This document shows positions 57,707 through 64,000 of a DNA stretch of 64,000 nucleotides, piece after piece (positions within the stretch are counted from its first letter, which is position 1; each line of letters opens with the position of its first letter). The stretch spans positions 4,836,001 to 4,900,000 of the forward strand of contig NZ_AP024828.1 of the NCBI RefSeq assembly GCF_019668465.1. The letters run 5' to 3'. Source of the stretch: Mycobacterium senriense (lineage in GTDB: Bacteria > Actinomycetota > Actinomycetes > Mycobacteriales > Mycobacteriaceae). The notes under the pieces were generated by a model. It was given only the letters and a program-made list of their open reading frames with translations, was not told the DNA's origin and did no database searches. The translations under genes were made by a program, and so were the position numbers.

Positions 57707-58300
57707 GTGCCTGTCGACCGCCGCGATCTTCGCCGACATCTGTTCAAGATCGCCAGCGAACAGGCCGGCTACTTTACGGCCGCTCAGGCGAAGGAGGTTG
57801 GCTACTCATACCAGGCACAGGCTCACCATGTTGCTGCGGGCAACTGGATTCGGATTGACCGAGGGCTGTTCCGGCTGCTCGAGTGGCTCCCTGATGTCCA
57901 TGACGATCTCGTGCGTTGGTCGCTGTGGTCGCGCGGCAAAGGAGTCGTGTCACATGAGACGGCGCTTGCCGTACATGACATCGGCGAGTTTGAGTCAGGC
58001 CGGGTGCACCTCACCGTGCCGCTGGAATTCACGATGCGGGACGAAGTCGTTGTCTTGCACCACGAGGAGCTGTCGGACGTCGACATAGAGGTGCGAACTG
58101 GGTTTCGTGTCACGACGCCGACCCGCTCGCTGATCGACATCGCCGCCACAGCTCCGGACGAAGATCAATTGGCCCGGGCGGTCGGGGAGGCTAGGCAGCG
58201 TGGACTCGTCAGCGTTCGCGCGCTGAGATCGCGTGCTGAGGTGGTTAATGCGCGCGCTGCGCTTTACCTCGAGCGCGCACTACAGCAGACAAACGCATAG
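57707..58300 (+). CDS. abiEi: AbiEi antitoxin
   Basis: The 197-residue protein has an N-terminal winged helix (YFTAAQAKEVGYSYQAQAHHVAAGNWIRIDRGLFRL) and the C-terminal AbiEi antitoxin part (SHETALAVHDIGEF, TPTRSLIDIAA). It neutralises the AbiEii nucleotidyltransferase as a type IV system and represses its own operon. The GTG at 57707 is supported by the -10 box. It shares one base with the abiEii start. Confidence 0.9.
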   Translation: MPVDRRDLRRHLFKIASEQAGYFTAAQAKEVGYSYQAQAHHVAAGNWIRIDRGLFRLLEWLPDVHDDLVRWSLWSRGKGVVSHETALAVHDIGEFESGRVHLTVPLEFTMRDEVVVLHHEELSDVDIEVRTGFRVTTPTRSLIDIAATAPDEDQLARAVGEARQRGLVSVRALRSRAEVVNARAALYLERALQQTNA

Positions 58301-59163
58301 TGACGTACGAGACCCCGCGCGCACTGCGAACTGCACTTGAGTACCGACTCCAAGCCATCTCAGTTGAAGCGGGTATTGGCCTCGACCGGCTCCGGCGCCG
58401 TGTTCTATTCGAGCGCATTGTGACGAGGCTGCATCGAGCTGAACCGGGGCTCTGGGTCCTCAAAGGCGGTATGGCACTCGAGGTTCGGCTCGGTGGCTCA
58501 GCGCGCGCGACGAAAGACATCGACGTCGGGTTCCGGGAAGGCGTTTCGGATGCCGCGGATCTCCGCGACAGACTCATCGCGGATCTGTCAGTCGATATTG
58601 TTGGCGATCGTTTTGTACTGGAGGTCGGTGAGCCGGCACAGCTCCGCGAGGATGGTGGTGGCCATCTCACCTGGCGGGTGCCGGTAACCGCATTGCTGGC
58701 CGACCGGCATTTCGGGGCGATCAAGCTAGACGTGTCGCCGCGAGCGCACGAGCTGAACAATACCGACCGGCTGCCCCTTCCCAATTCGCTTGCATTCGCG
58801 GGGATTCCGACGACAGAGGTCGAGATAATTGATGTCGAACGTCATGCCGCCGAGAAGTTTCACGCGATGACGCGCGACTACGGGGATCGCGACAACTCGC
58901 GAGTGCGTGATCTACTCGACCTGGTCATCTTGATCGAGTACGGACTAATCGCCCCGGGGGGCGTTGCAGTCGCTGCACGTGCGGTGTGGGCCGAGCGCGA
59001 CGCCGCTGATCCCCCTAGTCAGCTACCTCCATTCCCATCGTCGTGGCCGCATCGATATGAGGAGCTCGCAGCCGATTACGACGTTGACGCCCGCACGTTT
59101 CCTCGCGGAGCAGGCCTGGTTCAAGCCCTATGGATACAGATGTTTCCCGAGAGTAAGGAGTAG
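58300..59163 (+). CDS. abiEii: AbiEii nucleotidyltransferase toxin
   Basis: The 287-residue protein belongs to the AbiEii/AbiGii nucleotidyltransferase toxins: VLKGGMALEVR (53-63), then the paired metal aspartates in TKDIDVGF (71-78) and a later lysine in AAEKFHAM. Relatives (MenT-type) add nucleotides to tRNA acceptor ends and stop growth, and can abort phage infection. Its GTG start overlaps the last base of the abiEi stop. It is placed between hsdR and hsdM, which is unusual. Confidence 0.92.
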   Translation: MTYETPRALRTALEYRLQAISVEAGIGLDRLRRRVLFERIVTRLHRAEPGLWVLKGGMALEVRLGGSARATKDIDVGFREGVSDAADLRDRLIADLSVDIVGDRFVLEVGEPAQLREDGGGHLTWRVPVTALLADRHFGAIKLDVSPRAHELNNTDRLPLPNSLAFAGIPTTEVEIIDVERHAAEKFHAMTRDYGDRDNSRVRDLLDLVILIEYGLIAPGGVAVAARAVWAERDAADPPSQLPPFPSSWPHRYEELAADYDVDARTFPRGAGLVQALWIQMFPESKE

Positions 59164-59166
59164 CCG

Positions 59167-60651
59167 GTGGCAGCAGGGAAGAAGACGCCGCCAACGGCAA
59201 CGTCGCCGCAAGCAAAGCTTGCTGCGGTCATCAAGTCTGCGCGCGACCACATGCGGAAGGACGCCGGGCTGAACGGCGACCTTGACCGAATCCCACAACT
59301 CGCTTGGCTGCTGTTCCTGAAAGCGTTCGACGGCCTCGAGGAGAGCCGAGAGGTCACCGACGAGAATTTCCGTCCCGCGATCGAGGCGCCCTATCGTTGG
59401 CGTGACTGGGCCGCCGACCCGAATGGTCGCACAGGCGAAGCGCTGCTCACCTTCGTGAATGGGGAACTACTCCCATATCTTCGCGGACTCTCCGGCACCG
59501 GAACGCATGACCCACGCGACACGCTTGCCGCCGTGTTCAAGGAGACCTACAACCGCATGCTTTCCGGATACTTGCTGCGGGACGTCGTGAACAAGGTCAA
59601 TGAGATCAACTTCGCATCGTCCGACGACATTCACACGATGGCGCATTTGTACGAGTCGATGCTGCGGGAAATGCGTGACGCTGCAGGCGATTCGGGAGAG
59701 TTCTACACTCCGAGGCCGATCATCCGGTTTATCGTGCAGCAAGTCGACCCTAAGCTAGGTGAGGTCGTACTGGACCCGGCCGAGGGCACAGGCGGCTTCC
59801 TCGTGGAGTCGCTCGAGCACCAAATGCCGATGGTGACAACGACGAGCCAGCTACGCACTCTGCATAGCAACCTGCGAGGCATCGAGAAGAAACCCCTGCC
59901 ATTCCTGCTAGGAATGATGAATCTGGTATTGCACGGCGTCGGCCAGCCGAACATCGTCCGCGGCAACGCGCTCGCCGAATCCATCACTCAAATCGGTAAG
60001 GCACGCCGGGTCGATGTCGTGCTGACGAATCCGCCGTTCGGCGGCGAGGAGGAGAGAAGTATCCAGGCCAACTTCCCCGCTGACAAACAGACGGCCGAAA
60101 CCGCCTGGCTATTTCTTCAGCTGGTGATCCGCATGCTTAAGGACGGCGGACGCTGCGGCATCGTCGTACCAAACGGCCTACTCTTCGGTGGCGGCGTCGG
60201 GGCTCGAATCAGGAAGCAGCTTCTCGAAGAGTGCAATCTACACACGATCGTGCGGCTGCCGGACGGCGTGTTCTCGCCGTACACCGATATCCCCACGAAC
60301 CTCTTGTTTTTCGACAAGGCCGGCAGGACGAAAGAGGTCTGGTACTACGAGATTCAGCCTCCGGAGGGCCGCAAGAAGTATTCGAAGACCAAGCCGATGC
60401 GCTTCGAGGAGTTTGCCGATTGCCAAGCATGGTGGACGAATCGCGCGGAAAACGAACGGGCCTGGCGAGTGCCTGTCGCTGATCTGGAGTCAAGCGACGA
60501 CTACAACCTAGACCTGCGCAATCCCAACCGCGCCGACGATCTCGCGCACCGCCCGCCGACCGAATTGCTCGCTGAGATTGTCGAAACGGAACGGTCGATA
60601 CTTGCCCTTCTGGAGGAGCTGCAGCATGAAGTTTCAGGGTTTCACCCGTGA
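59167..60651 (+). CDS. hsdM: Type I DNA methyltransferase HsdM
   Basis: The 494-residue N6-adenine methyltransferase has the N-terminal helical part (LAWLLFLKAFDGLEE), FYTPRPIIRF, motif I DPAEGTGG (203-210) and motif IV NPPF (288-291). With HsdS it methylates the recognition site and protects self DNA. The GTG start lies 3 bp after abiEii; the stop overlaps hsdS by 4 bp. Confidence 0.96.
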   Translation: MAAGKKTPPTATSPQAKLAAVIKSARDHMRKDAGLNGDLDRIPQLAWLLFLKAFDGLEESREVTDENFRPAIEAPYRWRDWAADPNGRTGEALLTFVNGELLPYLRGLSGTGTHDPRDTLAAVFKETYNRMLSGYLLRDVVNKVNEINFASSDDIHTMAHLYESMLREMRDAAGDSGEFYTPRPIIRFIVQQVDPKLGEVVLDPAEGTGGFLVESLEHQMPMVTTTSQLRTLHSNLRGIEKKPLPFLLGMMNLVLHGVGQPNIVRGNALAESITQIGKARRVDVVLTNPPFGGEEERSIQANFPADKQTAETAWLFLQLVIRMLKDGGRCGIVVPNGLLFGGGVGARIRKQLLEECNLHTIVRLPDGVFSPYTDIPTNLLFFDKAGRTKEVWYYEIQPPEGRKKYSKTKPMRFEEFADCQAWWTNRAENERAWRVPVADLESSDDYNLDLRNPNRADDLAHRPPTELLAEIVETERSILALLEELQHEVSGFHP

Positions 60652-61814
60652 CCGCCGCACTCCGCCGCGTCGGCGACGTCCTGCAGCATGAACGAATTCC
60701 GGTCGACCCCGATCCGCAGATCGAGTACGTGAAGATCGGCATACGATCCTTCGGCAAAGGGATCTTCCACTATGAGCCCACACCGGGCGATCAGCTGGGA
60801 AGCCTCCGATTCTTCGCATTGCGTCCAAATCGTCTCGTTATCAGCAACATAAAGGGATGGGAAGGAGCGATTGCGGTCTCGACCGAGGCCGATGCGCACT
60901 GCGTTGCTTCAAATCGATTTCTCTCCTACACCCCGATCGACGCGCAGATCGACGTCAGCTGGGCGCGCTGGTATTTCCTCAGTGAGCCAGGGATTGAGCA
61001 GATACGACGAGCGTCCCCCGGCTCGGCTGACCGGAACCGAACGCTGGCGATTGACCGCTTCGAGTCCCTCGAAATCCCGCTCCCGGCAATCGATGTGCAA
61101 CGACGAATTGCTGCGCACCTCGATGCCGTCCAGCGACGGGGGGCACATATCGTCGATCTAGCCGCGCGGGCGACCGCACTGACAGAAGCGGCCGTGGTTT
61201 CGCTGATGTCTCGCCCAGATCTGTCAGCGTCGCAGAAGGCACACGCGGGTTGGCGCAAAATGCAGCTGGGTGAGCTCCTTACCCTCGATGTTCACGAGGT
61301 GGCCGTGAAGCCGACTGCTTCATACAACATTGCGGGCGTCTACTCCTTTGGCCGCGGAGTGTTCTCGCGTGGGTGCATCGAGGGAAACCAAACCAGCTAC
61401 AAGACCTTGAACCAAATAAGCGCGGGGCAGATCGTCATGAGCCGGCTCAAGGCATGGGAGGGAGCGATCGCCGCCGTTCCCGCGGCCATGAACGGATTCT
61501 ATGTTTCACCCGAATTTCCAACTTTTACAGTTCATGACAATGCCGTCGAACGAGATTTCGTGGGGTTGGTTGTTTCCACCGAGCCGTTTTGGGCGCAGCT
61601 CAAGGGCGCGTCAAAAGGTATCGGCGCCCGGCGCGAACGAGTAAACGCAGCGAAGCTGCTAGAGCGTGAGATAGAGGTGCCGCCGCTAGACGAACAGCGG
61701 GCGGTACTGCGATCGATCGCCTCCCTCGACGCGATCAAAACCGCTCGTGAAAACCGTTCGCCACGTCTGTCAGCCCTCTTGCCGGCTCTGCTTAATACGG
61801 CGTTCGGCCCGTGA
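60648..61814 (+). CDS. hsdS: Type I specificity subunit HsdS
   Basis: The 388-residue protein has two target-recognition domains, each followed by a helix of the conserved region (IDVQRRIAAHLDAV; LDEQRAVLRSIASLDAI). Both domains share the same layout: SFGKGIF, then LVISNIKGWEGAI in the first and SFGRGVF, then IVMSRLKAWEGAI in the second. They may therefore read related half-sites. The GTG start overlaps hsdM (GTGA). It decides the sequence recognised by the whole enzyme. Confidence 0.94.
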   Translation: MTAALRRVGDVLQHERIPVDPDPQIEYVKIGIRSFGKGIFHYEPTPGDQLGSLRFFALRPNRLVISNIKGWEGAIAVSTEADAHCVASNRFLSYTPIDAQIDVSWARWYFLSEPGIEQIRRASPGSADRNRTLAIDRFESLEIPLPAIDVQRRIAAHLDAVQRRGAHIVDLAARATALTEAAVVSLMSRPDLSASQKAHAGWRKMQLGELLTLDVHEVAVKPTASYNIAGVYSFGRGVFSRGCIEGNQTSYKTLNQISAGQIVMSRLKAWEGAIAAVPAAMNGFYVSPEFPTFTVHDNAVERDFVGLVVSTEPFWAQLKGASKGIGARRERVNAAKLLEREIEVPPLDEQRAVLRSIASLDAIKTARENRSPRLSALLPALLNTAFGP

Positions 61815-61987
61815 CCAGACCACGCACCGGATAAGCCCAGCTCGCCGCCGCGCCGCGGCCGGGCCCCAAAGTCCAGCGCGCGGTGTGGGTACGCCCGAGC
61901 GAGGCTCCAAATCGCCCGGTATCTCTCGATATTTTTTTCTGAGGGCAAGGGGGGGCCGCGCCAATGCCATGGGGGGCGACGCGGGGG

Positions 61988-62311
61988 CTACCCCCGGGTC
62001 ACCCCGGGTAGGTCTGGTCGGGAGCCGGCGCCGCAGGCTTCGGCAGCACGTAGCAAGTAGGTAGCGAGCCAGCGGGCTTGCTCTGAGCTGAGTTCAAAGT
62101 CCCCACCCGTGACGAGGTCGTTGAACTCCGGATAGTAGTTAGCGTGCGCGATAGCTATCTCGGTGCAGCCTCTGGAAGACGAGCGCAGGATGACCGCCAC
62201 TTCGGTGTCGTCTCGGAGCCAGATACTCTCCCCGCCGACTCGCGGATCGTTGGAGTCGTGAAACATCAAGCTTTCACGGCCAACTTGCATTTCGGTCGGG
62301 GTGCTGTTCAT
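61988..62311 (-). CDS. Unknown element-borne protein, 107 residues
   Basis: The protein contains SIWLRDDTEVAVILRSSSRGCTEIAIAHANYYPEF and LSSEQARWLATYLLRAAEAC, the latter a helix seen in small phage-related proteins. The ATG at 62311 has an AAGGA and a nearer AAGG site; the frame is open to 62365. It converges on hsdS and is the last gene of the minus-strand set. Function unknown. Confidence 0.6.
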   Translation of the reverse strand: MNSTPTEMQVGRESLMFHDSNDPRVGGESIWLRDDTEVAVILRSSSRGCTEIAIAHANYYPEFNDLVTGGDFELSSEQARWLATYLLRAAEACGAGSRPDLPGVTRG

Positions 62312-62414
62312 CCTTGTGTTCCTTTCACGTGCTGCTAGTTCTATCGGAACTACTTGCTTGGTCATGTTGTGGTGGTTTCGTCGTCTTCGGAGTGGTCTTC
62401 GGGCCCTGGCGGGG

Positions 62415-62975
62415 TTACATGCGCCCGAGCGACGGGCCGATGGTGGCGTACGACAGACCGGCTCCGAACGAGTCGTACTGCTGGAGCTGGGCTAGGTCTA
62501 TGAGGTCTTCGGCTGCGGCCGGGTGTTGCTTGACGTATTCGGTGACGATGCCGTTCCATCCGTTGGCGAGCGCTCGCGCCAGTATCGCGGCGGCGAGAGT
62601 CGCGTCGTCGGAACGCATGGCTGACGCGAATAGCTCTGCTGCGTCGTCGCTTTGGGCGAGCCGCGCTGCTCGGTCTTGAGCGTCGCGGTACGCGATGAGT
62701 TGACTGGGATCGGTGCTGGCCACACTCGACAGTCCGAATAACCGCTTCTCAAGCGACTGCCTCTTGGCGGTGATGAGTTCGTTTTCCTTCTTGCGGAGGT
62801 CGATGAGCTTGGCGCTCACCTGTGCGTGTTCGGTGTCGAGCTTGGCGCGCTTCCCGATGTCGGTTAGCGTGCGGTCGGCGTCGAGCCGGTCGGTGGTGCT
62901 GGCCCACCGGCTCTGAATGCGCTCGGCCTGCTTGCGTAGGTCGTCGATCTGGGATTCGAGCTGTGTGAGAGACAT
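62415..62975 (-). CDS. Unknown coiled-coil protein
   Basis: The 186-residue protein begins with a coiled coil (LESQIDDLRKQAERIQSRW; VSAKLIDLRKKENELITAKRQ) and continues with a helical domain (EKRLFGLSSV, TLAAAILARALANGWNGIVTEYVKQH). The second part resembles the end of the next gene upstream (63001-63405). It belongs to a phage-like minus-strand series. The ribosome site AGGAAA precedes the ATG. Function unknown. Confidence 0.65.
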   Translation of the reverse strand: MSLTQLESQIDDLRKQAERIQSRWASTTDRLDADRTLTDIGKRAKLDTEHAQVSAKLIDLRKKENELITAKRQSLEKRLFGLSSVASTDPSQLIAYRDAQDRAARLAQSDDAAELFASAMRSDDATLAAAILARALANGWNGIVTEYVKQHPAAAEDLIDLAQLQQYDSFGAGLSYATIGPSLGRM

Positions 62976-63000
62976 TGCGTGTGTTTTCCTTTCGTGTGGG

Positions 63001-63405
63001 TCAGGCTGAGGCTCGGCCTGTGGTGGTCAGGTGCCAGAGTTCTTTGGCGGTGTCTGCGATGGGGTGTTCGCCGTCCCAGAGGTTGATGAATGCGTTGACG
63101 ACGGTGGCCCATCGGTTGTCGATGGCGACGCGTAGGATCGCGACTTGCAGACGGTTGTTGGCTTGGTCAACGGCGCGACCGAAGTCTTGGAGCGCCGCGT
63201 TTTCGGTGCGCAGCGCCGCGACTTGCGTACCGACAGAGACTTTTCCGAACAGTCGGCGGTACAGGAATTCGATGCGTTCCGCGGTTGCTCGGGCGGCTTG
63301 CTTTTTCTCGGCGTGTTCCACCGCGGCGCGGTCGACGTTCCTGGCGACCCGTTCCACGATGGTCAGCCCACCGAACCGGCTGTCCGCCCCGCTAATCGTT
63401 ACCAC
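63001..63405 (-). CDS. Unknown element-borne protein related to the coiled-coil gene
   Basis: The 134-residue protein has a helical start and then RRLFGKVSV, ALRTENAALQDFGR, and LQVAILRVAIDNRWATVVNAFINLWDGEHP, collinear with the last 110 residues of the 62415-62975 product. The GTG at 63405 overlaps the stop of the preceding gene. Function unknown. Confidence 0.6.
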   Translation of the reverse strand: MVTISGADSRFGGLTIVERVARNVDRAAVEHAEKKQAARATAERIEFLYRRLFGKVSVGTQVAALRTENAALQDFGRAVDQANNRLQVAILRVAIDNRWATVVNAFINLWDGEHPIADTAKELWHLTTTGRASA

Positions 63406-63559
63406 CTCCGAACAAGTTGCGCGCGAACGCAGCTCGGCCGTCGTCGGCTGCCTTGCCGCCGGGTGGCCGGACCAGCTGCATGAGTTCTTCGAGTTCTTCG
63501 TCGGGCAGGTCGCGGAGGTACTGCTCGACTCCGAGCCGTAGCCAATCGGTCGGGTTCAT
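63392..63559 (-). CDS. Small acidic protein, 55 residues
   Basis: The peptide MNPTDWLRLGVEQYLRDLPDEELEEL with an Asp/Glu-rich helix is followed by a Gly-rich end. Its ATG at 63559 shares one base with the stop of the upstream gene and its stop overlaps the next one, so it fits the tightly packed series. No family is recognised. Confidence 0.55.
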   Translation of the reverse strand: MNPTDWLRLGVEQYLRDLPDEELEELMQLVRPPGGKAADDGRAAFARNLFGGGND

Positions 63560-63945
63560 TAGCGCTGGTCTACCTTTCGTTCGGCGTACTGGACGACTGT
63601 CTGTCGCGGGAAGACCCATCGACCGCCGACGTTGCGACCGCCGATCCTGTCTCGGAAACGATCATCACGGACCCACCTTTCCGAGCAGTGCAGGATTTCG
63701 GCGGCGTCTGTGCTGTCGATGAGATCTTCTGCTGCCGATCGTGACGATTGTGGCTGCGGCGCACAAGTTTTGGTTCCGCGGACGGAACTAACGAGGCGGG
63801 CATGCACAGTGTCGAACCCGCGCGGAAGACGCGGCAGAGGTCTGCCACCGAAGACACAGCGAGCCATCAGGTCGCGCGTGCCAAAGAGCAGCAATGTCAC
63901 TTCGGTCGCTGTGAGACCGACCACGATCGGTTCCGTGTCGCTCAT
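63559..63945 (-). CDS. Excisionase-like helix-turn-helix protein
   Basis: The 128-residue protein has a C-terminal winged-helix of the excisionase/MerR kind (IDSTDAAEILHCSERWVRD; GGRNVGGRWVFPRQTVVQY) after an N-terminal helical part (VGLTATEVTLLLFGTRDLMARCVFGG). It could control integration, excision or early transcription of the element. Its ATG overlaps the stop of a further upstream gene by 4 bp. Confidence 0.65.
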   Translation of the reverse strand: MSDTEPIVVGLTATEVTLLLFGTRDLMARCVFGGRPLPRLPRGFDTVHARLVSSVRGTKTCAPQPQSSRSAAEDLIDSTDAAEILHCSERWVRDDRFRDRIGGRNVGGRWVFPRQTVVQYAERKVDQR

Positions 63946-64000
63946 CGGCCTACCTCAACGCGGACGACGACGAGGCTGTGCACGCCGATGCACAGCGGGC
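63942..64000 (-). CDS. 3' end of an unknown gene (partial)
   Basis: The last codons of a minus-strand frame (LCIGVHSLVVVRVEVGR, then TGA) end in a 4-bp overlap with the helix-turn-helix gene. Only 18 codons are visible, so the identity is open. The tight overlap suggests that it belongs to the same transcription unit. Confidence 0.4.
   Translation of the reverse strand, partial: PLCIGVHSLVVVRVEVGR

Overview
This window is high-GC actinobacterial DNA, most probably from a Mycobacterium. The evidence is an LpqE-like lipoprotein, a 460-residue mycobacterial-type GadB, a remnant of a mycobacterial hemophore-related protein, GTG/TTG starts, leaderless -10 boxes of the TANNNT type and a tRNA-Pro(GGG) tail. 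The species cannot be fixed from sequence reading alone.

Positions 1-52115 are a stress-tolerance region. It opens with a ten-gene minus-strand chaperone and redox operon, in transcription order hsp20, general stress protein, dnaK, grpE, cbpA-type dnaJ, cbpM, clpB, thioredoxin, UBP zinc finger and a partial cNMP-binding/thioredoxin-reductase-like gene. After it come a second type of hsp20, an HdeD-like membrane protein, glutamate decarboxylase (gadB), an SDR oxidoreductase, a baeRF-type protein, two AraC and two PucR regulators, STAS and GAF-ANTAR proteins, three PfpI paralogues and a larger DJ-1 relative. There are also glycan genes (amylo-alpha-1,6-glucosidase, GT4, a HAD-GH65 fusion), two DUF2267 genes, transaldolase and glucose-6-phosphate dehydrogenase, two ABM-domain proteins, Dps and LtrA. 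Protein folding and disaggregation, thiol redox, NADPH supply, acid resistance, iron storage and reserve-sugar turnover sit side by side, which suits a genomic island for surviving heat, oxidation, acid or dormancy.

The region carries many duplications and decaying genes. Remnants of dnaK, thioredoxin, transketolase, opcA, an AI-2E-type permease (two copies), an aldo/keto reductase, a YncE-like propeller, a hemophore-related protein and an IS481-type transposase are visible. Three related hsp20 genes (starts at 8140, 34599 and 47774) share a 54-bp upstream element, ungapped, 104 to 119 bp before the start codon. Two of them are followed by leftovers of the intact chaperone operon, so they look like internally deleted copies of it.

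At 52116-52158 lies the 3' part of a tRNA-Pro(GGG) gene without its 5' half, read as an attachment site. To its right, to the window end and beyond, is an integrative element. Its cargo is an unknown gene with an XRE-ImmA/IrrE partner, a type I restriction-modification system (hsdR, hsdM, hsdS) with an AbiEi/AbiEii toxin-antitoxin pair nested inside, and a small BrnT/DUF4258-like toxin gene directly before hsdR. The HsdR protein has two ribbon-helix-helix antitoxin-like units fused to its N-terminus, which is the most unusual observation here. A minus-strand set of small phage-like genes ends the window. Three cargo modules start from apparently leaderless promoters.
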